64,000 bases of DNA from an uncultured bacterium (lineage in GTDB: Bacteria > Myxococcota_A > Bradymonadia > Bradymonadales > Bradymonadaceae): contig CALJNB010000019.1 in NCBI GenBank assembly GCA_937981985.1, forward strand, positions 124,001 to 188,000, read 5' to 3'. Positions 24,495 through 33,800 of this stretch are shown here, piece after piece. Position 1 is the first letter of the stretch, and every line of letters starts with the position of its first letter. Below the pieces are notes generated by a model. That model did not search any database, was not told the origin of the DNA, and worked only from the letters and a program-made list of their open reading frames with translations. Both the position numbers and the translations under genes were made by a program.

Positions 24495-27371
24495 TTAGAA
24501 CTGTGCGGAGATTCCAATCGAGGGAAGGATAGGTAAGCCTGCGACTGGCTCACTTTCAGAGTAGTCATAATTATAACGCGTACCTTCTTCATTGGTTTGG
24601 TTATAAACATTTTGCACATCCAAGTAAGTGCCCAGTATCCAACCGTCGAAAACAAACTTCTTATCCACTCTAAGATCGAGCTGATGGAAGGTTGCACCTC
24701 TTGCGGAAAAACGTTCGCCTTGAATACGCTGATATTCGTTCGCATCTGAGTTAAAAACACCGCCAATAACTGGCGTCTGCGGACTCCCCGTCGTTAAACG
24801 AAAACGCGCGGAAACATCCCAGTTCGCTGGAAGATTATAACCTGCAACCAATGTGAGAATATGTGTCTGATCGTACTGGTAAGAATCGTAGTCCCCGGTG
24901 ATCGCATTCAAACGTTCTGACCTACTCAAAGTGTAGGCTAACCATCCAAAGAAACGATTGTGTGGATAATGACGGATGAGAACTTCGGCACCATAGGAAC
25001 GACCTTCGCCATCACTTGCGAAACGAAGCGGCCTCTGCGTGCCATTCTCTTCAACCTGACGGTCAGTAAGAACCGCTAAATCGTAGAGATCCTTATAATA
25101 TAAAGTGAGATCAAATTCTAAATATTCGGTCGGCTTATATTCTGCACCAAGGGCATAATGGACGGACTTCTCCGATGAGATGTCCGGATTTCCAAAACTT
25201 TCGCTCGACGTACCCTGCTGTGGCGCTTGCGTGAAAAGACCCACACCGCCCTTGGCGGTCATCTTATCTAAGAAATCCCAACGAAATGAAAACCTAGGGG
25301 AGACAACAGTGTCGCCAAGATCACCGTAATGATCGACTCGAACTCCGGGTACCATTAATAGCTTTTTATCAAACAGAGAAATTTCTGGCTCAATATACGC
25401 AGCAGGCTGGAGGAAGGTTTGGGTGGTCGTTAGTTCAATCCCATTCTCGCCGAAGTTGGGCGGTCCATTTCCGGGACCTTGTTCAGCCTCCGCGAACGCC
25501 GGCGTAGAAAAGTTAACATCGGCGACTCCAAAAGAGTTATCGATTCCGAAACGAACGCTAACCTCTTCGGATAGTTTAAGTTTCGTATCGTTGCGAATTT
25601 GAGAAAGGTAAAAATCGGTACCAAAAAAGAGACTCTCTCCGGCATCAAAAGCCGTTTGATTGAGGCCGTAAGAAATCATGAATTTATTTTTTATCGGGAA
25701 GTTGGGATTCCATTCCCATTTGAAATTTCCTCGAATGAACGAGCTTCCAAAATCAATACCCGGGACTTCAAATTCTCGATTACCTTCTGGTTCGTCGGCA
25801 GGAAAAAGGATTTCAAGCTTGTCGTCAGATCCGTATACCAAAAGTTCCAAAGTGTGATCTTCAATTCCCTTGTACGTGAACCAGCCTTGATAATCGTAGT
25901 AGCGAGGGAACACCGTTAGATCCGGCCCATCTTCTGGAAGAATTAGAGGAAGAAAGGCGTCAAAATAACTACGACGTCCAGAAATCGCAAAACTCAAATC
26001 ATCGGTTATTGGACCTTCTAGTAAAACAGAGGCGTCCAAAAAGTCGACATCAACCATACCGTGAATACGGTCGGTCTTGGGAGAACGTGTCGACAAATCA
26101 ATAATGCCACCAGTGGCGCGACCATAATAGGTACTAAAATTTCCTGGATAAAAATCTAAGGAGTCAATCATTTCAGAATTGATGACCGCCGGCCCACCCA
26201 GGAAGTGATAGACCAAAGGAATGTTATCACCATCGATAGAAATTTTCGTATCTTGAGGCGCCGCACCTCGCACGACAATAAGCCCGCTAACGAAAGGCGC
26301 ACGTGCAACCCCAGGCAAGTTTTGAACCACGCGGACAATATCGTTTCCTGTTCCAGGAATTCGGCGAACTTCTTCTAAGCCAATTTTTCGTTGCGAAATT
26401 TCTGTACGAACGCGTTTCGCTTTCGTCTCCACTGTGTATTCGTCATAATACTCTGCTTGAATCGAATAAGTGCCTTCGGTGATTTCTCCCTTCTTAACTT
26501 GAATCACCGTAGACGAATTGAAGTAACCTTCTGCTTCAAAAGAAATCGTATACTCTCCGGCAACAACACCACGGAATCCGAATCGTCCGTCTTCTGTTGT
26601 AAACCCTTCCAGGATGGGTTCCTCTTCTTTTTCAGAAAAAAGTTTCACAGTAACGCCTGGCAAAGGTTTTCGAGTACCAGATTCCTGAACCGACCCGACA
26701 AGATTTACCGCTCTTGCCATCACCTTATAATCAATCTCAGAAACCTGACCAGCCGGTAAATCTACTTCGGATTTAAAGTCTTGATAACGTTCAACGTTAA
26801 CTTCAATACTATATTTTCCGGGCGGAATATTTCCGAATTCAAAGGTCCCATCGTCCTTAGTTTTCGAGGACGCCTCGGGAACAGGATCGTAATCGGTACC
26901 CAAGTATTTGATTTTAACAAAAGCTGAAACGGGAGTTCCATCTTCAGAGTCGATAACTTTTCCCTTTAGTGTCGCGGGTAAGATCGGCATCGAAAAATCA
27001 ATAACAAACGAAAGAACTACCGCTGCCGGAAGATTATTAATTTCTGCGGGTTCAAAGACGAATTGTTCAGCAGCTTTTTGAGCCGTCTCATCGAGCCCAA
27101 AACCAAGACCTTGTAGTACTTCAACTTTTTCTACAGTACCCACCGCCGTAATCGTAAGACGTAGCTTCACCTTACCTTCAATTTTGTTCTTTATTGCTTC
27201 TTCGGTATATTCGGCCTCTACCGATTTTACGAGTTTGGGCTTTTTCGTAACTCGGACATCGCCTTTCCTCTCCGCTTTATCCTGCGCGAATATGGGATTT
27301 GGAAAAAGAGTGAGTGAAAGCAAAGACGTAAAGATAAGACTCAATAAAATGCGTGTTTTATTCGTATTCAT
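24495..27371 (-). CDS. TonB-dependent receptor with N-terminal TonB-type and carboxypeptidase-regulatory domains
   Basis: A 958-residue outer-membrane protein. In order it has a signal peptide (1-28), a TonB C-terminal-like domain (about 45-130, with K-L-x-L-T-I and F-V-F-E-P-A), and two carboxypeptidase-regulatory-like beta domains (about 135-220 and 225-310). These are followed by the plug (about 325-440, with R-R-I-P-G-T-G-N-D and a V-V-R-G-A-A box) and a 22-strand-type barrel ending in Phe. Such receptors import large ligands using proton-motive force relayed by TonB. No ligand signature is evident. The GGAGG site lies inside the end of the upstream lipoprotein gene, and the start and stop codons overlap (TAATG), so the two are coupled. 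The TonB-like N-terminus is unusual outside this group of bacteria. Confidence 0.9.
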   Translation of the reverse strand: MNTNKTRILLSLIFTSLLSLTLFPNPIFAQDKAERKGDVRVTKKPKLVKSVEAEYTEEAIKNKIEGKVKLRLTITAVGTVEKVEVLQGLGFGLDETAQKAAEQFVFEPAEINNLPAAVVLSFVIDFSMPILPATLKGKVIDSEDGTPVSAFVKIKYLGTDYDPVPEASSKTKDDGTFEFGNIPPGKYSIEVNVERYQDFKSEVDLPAGQVSEIDYKVMARAVNLVGSVQESGTRKPLPGVTVKLFSEKEEEPILEGFTTEDGRFGFRGVVAGEYTISFEAEGYFNSSTVIQVKKGEITEGTYSIQAEYYDEYTVETKAKRVRTEISQRKIGLEEVRRIPGTGNDIVRVVQNLPGVARAPFVSGLIVVRGAAPQDTKISIDGDNIPLVYHFLGGPAVINSEMIDSLDFYPGNFSTYYGRATGGIIDLSTRSPKTDRIHGMVDVDFLDASVLLEGPITDDLSFAISGRRSYFDAFLPLILPEDGPDLTVFPRYYDYQGWFTYKGIEDHTLELLVYGSDDKLEILFPADEPEGNREFEVPGIDFGSSFIRGNFKWEWNPNFPIKNKFMISYGLNQTAFDAGESLFFGTDFYLSQIRNDTKLKLSEEVSVRFGIDNSFGVADVNFSTPAFAEAEQGPGNGPPNFGENGIELTTTQTFLQPAAYIEPEISLFDKKLLMVPGVRVDHYGDLGDTVVSPRFSFRWDFLDKMTAKGGVGLFTQAPQQGTSSESFGNPDISSEKSVHYALGAEYKPTEYLEFDLTLYYKDLYDLAVLTDRQVEENGTQRPLRFASDGEGRSYGAEVLIRHYPHNRFFGWLAYTLSRSERLNAITGDYDSYQYDQTHILTLVAGYNLPANWDVSARFRLTTGSPQTPVIGGVFNSDANEYQRIQGERFSARGATFHQLDLRVDKKFVFDGWILGTYLDVQNVYNQTNEEGTRYNYDYSESEPVAGLPILPSIGISAQF

Positions 27372-28522
27372 TATTCAACCTCCGTAGACGCACTCGAAAC
27401 GCCGGTGGCGATTAAGCTGCGCTTCATCCAACCCGCGCCTAGTCTATCGTCGCGAAGAACACTCCAAATATCTATAATGCAGCCATCACTGGTATCGGCG
27501 TTGTTGAGTTCGGGACAGTTATCGACAAAAGCCTCACCGTTTGAAACTTCAGGTTCTTGGCTCAAATCTGTCGATGGGAAAAAGATTTCTGTTTGGCGTC
27601 TTGCGGCAAGATCTTCATCTTCACTGAAGTAAAGAACTTGGTCCTGCGAAAAGGAACCAAAAGTGGTTAGCCATTGAAACTCAATAATTTCGCGTTTTGC
27701 ATCCAAAAATTTATCGGGAGAACCATCGGGCGCACGTTTGGCATAAACCTGAATCGTCCCCTCATCGATGAATGAATCGATGTCGTATTTCAAGCCGACC
27801 AAAATAGGTGTCGATTTATCCGCGGGCAAAACATACCAATCGTTTTCAAAGTCATTAATTTCTGAAACCCAAGTATGACCTGCATCAATAAGGGTCTGTT
27901 TATCCTCTTCTTTCGGACGAATACGAATATCGCTAACTTTAGGATTCGTATCCTTGGGCTGTTCTCCGCCCAACCAAAGATTGACACGTTTAGCAGCGGT
28001 TTCGGTTTTGCCATTCCCGGTCACAACGAGGCGAACAGAAATTTCATATCCGTCCTCGCAACTCACGACAGGAATATTGATCGCCAAATCTTCAGCCGCA
28101 TCGACGGCCGCCTCTTGAATCCCGTTACAAATCGCTTGAAGAAAAGGCTGGGGTGCCGGATATTTAAGTGTCGCGGTTTGCCCGCTTCCAAGATCAAAAT
28201 CTTCCAATGGGATGTTAACCATCGGAGTACCGTCAGGAAGATTTTCAGAAATGAGCTCGATGAGCTCTTCCTGCGTAAAAGGACATTCAAATTTGTCCAC
28301 AGCGTTGGTCCGAAATGGGCACCAGTCCCACGCGTAAGTTACGTCTTTTCCAGGTGGTACAAAGACAAGTGCGGAAAGCACCGTTTCTTCGCCGGGGCGT
28401 ACTTCGGGTTCACTGCTTTGAATCGCCATCACGCGAGTACTATTAACCAACGAAAAGGGTTCAAATCGTTCCCCACACGCTACGGAAAATGAAATAAGAG
28501 ACAAAAGGAAAAAATGCTTCAT
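27371..28522 (-). CDS. Lipoprotein partner of the TonB-dependent receptor
   Basis: A 383-residue protein from the ATG at 28522; the lipobox S-V-A-C gives Cys16. An upstream in-frame ATG (28576) would precede the signal peptide by 18 residues and is less likely. It is rich in Asp/Glu and beta structure, with several Cys pairs in the middle and near the end (C-P-E-L-N-N, C-I-I-D-I-W). Two Ig-like beta segments seem likely: one near 30-60 with P-G-E-E-T-V-L-S-A and one near 150-190. No enzymatic motif is seen. It overlaps the receptor gene by one base, which suggests it is a surface-exposed substrate-capture or accessory lipoprotein (inference). An 8-bp hairpin covers its ribosome binding site. 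Confidence 0.7.
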   Translation of the reverse strand: MKHFFLLSLISFSVACGERFEPFSLVNSTRVMAIQSSEPEVRPGEETVLSALVFVPPGKDVTYAWDWCPFRTNAVDKFECPFTQEELIELISENLPDGTPMVNIPLEDFDLGSGQTATLKYPAPQPFLQAICNGIQEAAVDAAEDLAINIPVVSCEDGYEISVRLVVTGNGKTETAAKRVNLWLGGEQPKDTNPKVSDIRIRPKEEDKQTLIDAGHTWVSEINDFENDWYVLPADKSTPILVGLKYDIDSFIDEGTIQVYAKRAPDGSPDKFLDAKREIIEFQWLTTFGSFSQDQVLYFSEDEDLAARRQTEIFFPSTDLSQEPEVSNGEAFVDNCPELNNADTSDGCIIDIWSVLRDDRLGAGWMKRSLIATGVSSASTEVE

Positions 28523-28527
28523 GTTGT

Positions 28528-28548
28528 ACCTGGCTTGTTTAGCCAGGT
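28528..28548 (-). promoter_or_regulatory. Hairpin over the lipoprotein ribosome binding site
   Basis: Perfect 8-bp arms ACCTGGCT and AGCCAGGT with a 5-base loop. On the minus-strand mRNA the 3' arm contains the AGG site, ending 5 bases before the start codon. It could mask translation initiation of the lipoprotein-receptor operon. Functional meaning is inferred. Confidence 0.45.
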
Positions 28549-28645
28549 TTATAACCGGGACCATGAACGAGCGCAAGTAAATGAGCGTCTATGCAGTCTG
28601 TAGCGTGCGCGATTGGATACAGAATTATCCATATGGTTCGCTTTT

Positions 28646-29851
28646 TTAACCCCCGGAAATCTCGGTCAGAACGAAAACGATATTTTTACGGGTAAAGTGA
28701 AATACCGTCATGGTAATCCAAGCCTCGCCACCCACATCTACAGCATGCCCGCTGATATCAATGACCTCGTAATAGCTTGAGCCATATTCGGATTCTAAAA
28801 GTGTTTTGAGCCCTTCAAGTACATCGGTGCCGGCCGTATATTGGCGGCGACTGATCGAATCTGAGACGGATAGGGCACGCGAAATCGGGTATTCATCACG
28901 AAACGACGTCGCTATTTCCTCGCTTGTTGCATTGACTGGGACACTATATGCCGAAAGATCGAATTCCGAAAAATCGTCATCTTGGAGCTCAAAAGAATAC
29001 TCTTCCAAAGCCGCAGGCATTGCCATTGACAGTGTAGAAAGAGGGGTAGGGCGATCAAAAACGTTATAATTTTCCTTAAGTTTAGTTTCGCACTGTGTGG
29101 CTACCGCCAAAATCTCATCATTTGAAGCCCGGCAAAAACTGGAAGCATTTGCGTCTCCAGGATCGCAATCCCATGTGCGGGATTCTAAAACACCATGGTC
29201 ACCCACACAATACTCAATAGATTGCAGTTCCGGAGCGTCCGAATCATCCGGTCCCCAATCTGCATTATCGAGCTCGTTGTCGACACAGGCTTCATAGCCC
29301 GCATATATATCGGCGTCGCAGCCATTAAAATCAACCGCGGCAGTATAAATGCACGCGTCGTTGGCACAGTCTATTTTCAAAGAATATTTCCCGCGCCCCT
29401 TTCCCAGCCGGGTGCCGACGACAACCATATATTTTGAATAACGTGCATCCATTTCGATACCGCGAAGTTTGGATAATTTTCCCCAACCCGAATCGTTATC
29501 AAATGCCAAACGTTCCCAATTATTCGCGCCTTCCCGTCCGTACACGAATAAGGTCGTATCGAGTTTGGAAGACGAACCTTTACGCATGACTTCGACGTCA
29601 ACTAAACCGCCCGACAAAGATGTAAATTCATAGCCGTGGAACGCGACATCTTCATCGAATATATTAGGCATTGCTTCGTCGAATACTAAGCTCCCTTTCT
29701 TGGAGACACTTGATAATGAGTCGGCCCGACCTAAAACGGGTTCAACCATATCGGCGGCTGCTTCGACGGTATCCAGAACCTCTCCACAGGCGATCGATCC
29801 GAGAAGTATGGGGAACATAAATAATTTAACTATTTCATTTTTCATTTTCAT
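28646..29851 (-). CDS. PPC-like domain lipoprotein
   Basis: A 401-residue protein from the ATG at 29851; the signal peptide ends with lipobox G-S-I-A-C. The first third (about 45-160) looks like a PPC-like beta-sandwich with V-A-F-H-G-Y-E-F-T and Y-M-V-V-V-G-T strands. The centre holds six or more Cys, with a C-x-x-D-x-x-C type cluster. The last 110 residues include the D-E-Y-P-I-S-R-A segment and end in two beta hairpins (W-I-T-M-T-V-F-H-F). Two start codons in tandem (M-K-M-K) leave the start uncertain by two codons. The function is unknown; a secreted or surface protein. Confidence 0.65.
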   Translation of the reverse strand: MKMKNEIVKLFMFPILLGSIACGEVLDTVEAAADMVEPVLGRADSLSSVSKKGSLVFDEAMPNIFDEDVAFHGYEFTSLSGGLVDVEVMRKGSSSKLDTTLFVYGREGANNWERLAFDNDSGWGKLSKLRGIEMDARYSKYMVVVGTRLGKGRGKYSLKIDCANDACIYTAAVDFNGCDADIYAGYEACVDNELDNADWGPDDSDAPELQSIEYCVGDHGVLESRTWDCDPGDANASSFCRASNDEILAVATQCETKLKENYNVFDRPTPLSTLSMAMPAALEEYSFELQDDDFSEFDLSAYSVPVNATSEEIATSFRDEYPISRALSVSDSISRRQYTAGTDVLEGLKTLLESEYGSSYYEVIDISGHAVDVGGEAWITMTVFHFTRKNIVFVLTEISGG

Positions 29852-29858
29852 TTTCTCA

Positions 29859-29896
29859 GTTGGTACGACTAAATACACAGCACTTATCGTGCCAAC
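29859..29896. promoter_or_regulatory. Inverted repeat in the leader of the PPC-lipoprotein gene
   Basis: Arms GTTGGTACGA and TCGTGCCAAC (one mismatch in ten) are separated by 18 bases and lie just upstream of the start codon at 29851. It could be an mRNA hairpin next to the ribosome binding site or a two-half-site operator. Its geometry equals that of the 53.1 kb element. Confidence 0.4.
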
Positions 29897-30019
29897 ATTA
29901 CACCACTTATAACCGTGGGAATTTATCAAGAAGTGGCTAATCGAATTGTCGAAACGTGGAAATTCGATCCAGCACTTGTGTTAAGCTTTCTTCCTAGAAA
30001 ACGAATACAATCTACCCTT

Positions 30020-30850
30020 TTAGACGTTGTCGATGGTTTCGGCTTTCACAAGTGATGAAAACCGACTGATTACGTCACTTTGAAAATGCTCCTGATATTC
30101 AGGATCAAAAACATATCCCCGTACACGAATTCGACGATGTTTATTTTGAGTGGGCTCCAAGAACACTTCTGGCCGATGCCTAGGCGATGCCAACGGCGTT
30201 AATATCGCAACTTCACGCGCTAAGATTAATGCCTCGCTCGGTTTCATAGAATCGGGTACCTCCAAGTATATATCGCAAACAGAATCGCCTCCCATTGCTG
30301 AAAGATTGACGACCGTGCTGGATACAAACTTATTGTTTGGAACCTCGTGAATATTACCGTCTATACCTCGAATCGAAACGCTTCGTAGTCCAAAATTGAT
30401 AACTTCGCCCTCAACGTCATCGATTCGAATGGAGTCACCCGCGACAACCCTTCCTTCAACCGCTAACGCAACGCCAGACATGATACTTCTCGACCAGCCC
30501 AAACTTGCGAAAAAGCAAAACAAAAACACCAACCACACCACAAGCTTCCAGCGACCGTCCAAACCATGCGCATAAAGAGAGGTAATAGATAGAACCGCGA
30601 GTCCCCACACAGCGGCGTAAAAAACAGGCATCCAACGTTTAAGACGAGCAGCTTCGGTATGTCTTCCAAAGCGATATAAAAGAAAGGTGACAATGACGGC
30701 GAGTAGAACCACCCAGCCTGCGCCGGTTGCGGATGCGGTTTCGGTTTCGGTCACAGCGTCGATAGCCGTTTCCGTTTGAGCAACAACCGTCTCTGAAGTT
30801 TGTATTTCGACGACCGAACTGTCTTCGGACTTATTATTCGTATTAGCCAT
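30020..30850 (-). CDS. MscS-family mechanosensitive ion channel
   Basis: A 276-residue protein with a Thr/Glu-rich N-terminal tail (1-44) and three or four membrane helices (about 45-130). The MscS core follows: a pore-lining helix with S-I-M-S-G-V-A-L-A, then the beta domain with G-D-x-I-R-I, G-E-V, and N-F-G-L-R-S-V-S-I-R, which leads to the P-N-N-K-F beta motif. A short alpha/beta cytoplasmic region closes the protein. MscS channels open under membrane tension and release solutes. It is the last gene of the antiporter operon, starting 2 bases after the previous stop, which argues for a shared role in ionic or osmotic homeostasis. It is smaller than the large MscK-type channels. Confidence 0.88.
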   Translation of the reverse strand: MANTNNKSEDSSVVEIQTSETVVAQTETAIDAVTETETASATGAGWVVLLAVIVTFLLYRFGRHTEAARLKRWMPVFYAAVWGLAVLSITSLYAHGLDGRWKLVVWLVFLFCFFASLGWSRSIMSGVALAVEGRVVAGDSIRIDDVEGEVINFGLRSVSIRGIDGNIHEVPNNKFVSSTVVNLSAMGGDSVCDIYLEVPDSMKPSEALILAREVAILTPLASPRHRPEVFLEPTQNKHRRIRVRGYVFDPEYQEHFQSDVISRFSSLVKAETIDNV

Positions 30851-30852
30851 AA

Positions 30853-33800
30853 TTATATCATGTTCATTTGGCGAAGCTCTTTGGTGACTACACCATCAGC
30901 AACATCGCGAATATGGAAAAGTTCTACTTCGTCTTCACCGATCGTCTTTTCGACAAAACCTAATCGTTCTAAGTGGTCCGTCTCGATGAAAACCGTTTCT
31001 GGTGTCCACTCCAAAATCACGCCCAACTCTCGAGCTGTCAACGAATCATGCTGGACAAGGGCAGTTAGGGTCAACCGCTTGTTTAAGGTCAAATTTTTGA
31101 GCAATCGCGTCTCGATCTTTTGTACTTGAGAAACCCGAATCAACTGATCGTTTTCTTCATCCGTTTCAACCGATTCTAACCACGCTTCTAACGCAAGAAG
31201 CGGATTTCCCTCGGCAAGAAGACTCATTTCTCGAAAGTAGGCCGTCTGCGGATCACGCACGGATGCAGAAGTTTGTAAAGGAGATTGGACCCACTCGTAC
31301 ACCCGTGGGGGGTGACGATCAAAAGCAAGATTAAAACCGCTCACCCGATGGCGCCTTTCGATCATCGTTCGAATTGCATTAAGACTCAAGGGCTCTACAA
31401 CGATCGAATGTGTAAAGAAATTCGGTAGTTCTATCGCAGTTTCTAAAAAAGTCGCGGCCGCATCACCCATTAAAACCATCCAAAGCGCTCGATCGGCAGT
31501 TTGGTCAATCAGTTTCAAAAATTCACGGCATAGACCGATACCCTCACGGGTTCTAGAATACAATTTTTCGCCGTTCTCTATAATGATGACAGGGCGATCA
31601 TCACGCGTCCGAATGAGTCGTTTCAAACTTGCAAAAGTTGTTGGCGGTGTTTTTGAAATAACCGAACCAATCGATCGACAAATCCCCGATTCGCTCATGT
31701 CATGGTCATCGACTACAACGAAATGAATATTGTCTGATTTTTTAGAAAAATTTGTCTCCGAAATAAACCGAACCATAGAGCGTTTTCCAATGCCACGGTC
31801 ACCACGAACAAGAATTGAATTTGGGTTTCCTCTCTGCCAATCATCAAAAGCTTGGATGATTTTTGATTCAGTGGAATCTCGCTGAATATAGAAGTCGGCG
31901 ATATCAAGGGGTACCGGCGCAAAAAGGCGACGATAGATAATCGGAACCGAATGACCTGCCTGTTCGAAAGGATGAAGGCGTTCACGAATTTCTGTATTTT
32001 CGGCAATCCCGTCCGTATCAGAAAACAGAAATTCTAAATCATCGCTAACCCTATTAATCGTCGGCTCATAGCGGCTATAGACGCTTTTCGAAATATGGGT
32101 CGTTGCTCTCCAAATATCGTGTGCCCAAGATTCACCGCGCTTTGCTAACGACGTATGCTGCCGACGTTCGAGAGCTTCTTCAATGCGACCAATCTCGCGT
32201 TTCAATAAGGGTTTAGTTGCTCTTTCTTCGATCATATCGAGCTCTCGAAAGAGCCAATCCAGAAGGCCACGAAATCCTCCCAGTACCGATTCTTCGAGAT
32301 CTTGAGTCAACCGATCGCAACGAACAAGCCCACCGGTGGCCGAATCATTTGCCGCAAAAAAGTTGCCCGAACGAATCGTCTGTTCGGTACCCAAAATATT
32401 AAATTCAGCTACTTGTTGAATACCTTCAACTTCAACCAACGCGGCCCTGAAAAACTGTTCTGCACGTTCGTTAAATTCAACAAAACGTAGTGCTGTTTCA
32501 CGTGATACCTCGGATTCAAACCAAGCGCGCATCGGTAATGAAAGAACTGACGTGGTTTCCTTATTATCGGGATGTTCAGCAAAAAGATCTATTTCCTCAA
32601 AAAAGGCGTCAATTCGAGCTTCCAATAGTTCGATACGATTTCGAGAACAGCCTCCTTTAGAAACATCACTGACGCCACGTTGCGTAACCCGCCGCAGACC
32701 CGCTAAGGCAGGTTGAAGATTGACTTCAAACCATCTAATCCAATCAATTTCCGGCTCAACTTCATTCTCGTCAATTTCATCGTGACTATTTTCCGGATAA
32801 CGCGCGCGTGCTTCCTCTAAACTCCCTGCCAGTTCTGTCGGGAAATTGTCCGCAGAATCTCCGAGCGCCCAGATCGCTTCGATAACAGGTTCGAGTAGTG
32901 TTCGTTCGAGATATTTTCGACTATCAACTTCAAAATTCGTAAACCAATACATAAATTCAATCAGCTGAAATTCCATAACGATCCATCCACGATGACCCGA
33001 AACGAATTTTTCTTCACTTTCCAACTGCTTCAAAGCACCTTGTTCGGCGCGTCTAGATCTATCGAAAAGCGCAGACGGTCGATATCGAACCTTCGGTAAC
33101 TGGAGCGTCCCCGCGATTTTCGTAGCATCAATAAAATTATGATAGGGTTCTCTAAGAGCAGCGGAAAGACGTTCAACAGAAGTCGATAACCAGGCTTCCA
33201 AACTTGAATCAAGTTCGCGTGTTCGTTCAGCCAAACCCTGGCGTTCATCATTAATAAATGTTGTGACCGACTCGGCCGCATTCACCTTTTTAGTAAGTTC
33301 TGCGATCGCTGAATCCAACTTGCGAACATGCGTCCCCAGTGAACTCCATAAAGGGTAATTCTTTTCTGAAGAACGATGAATTGCACTCTCCAAATATCTG
33401 GGAACACTGAGCGAAACGTAAAAACGCCACAGTCGGCCTAGTGGAACAAAACGATAGGTGTTCCCAAGGTAATTTTTACTGATCCGACGTCCGAACTTTA
33501 ACAAGCGAATACCAAATGAATCCTGATCACCCACCCCGAGCAAATCAGAGTCATAGGTAACCTTTAGCTCACTTTCAAAATCGATTTGCTGTCGAATTTT
33601 TGAGGTAATCCTGACCAACATCTCAGTCGGCAAAGCTACCGGATTCATCGATTCCCATGCAGCTATATTTTGGGTTATCGCCGCCAGATAAGTTGAATTA
33701 GATGCTTCAATGAGATCCAATTTTTCTTGAATCGTTTGGCAATCTTTCATACCGTTTTCGATCTCGTCCAGCGCTTTACTAAAGTTGACATCGATTGCCA

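Noticed and set aside
27875-28492. 205-codon open frame on the + strand
   Set aside because: It lies wholly opposite the receptor-partner lipoprotein gene, lacks a ribosome binding site and shows no recognisable domain or signal peptide.
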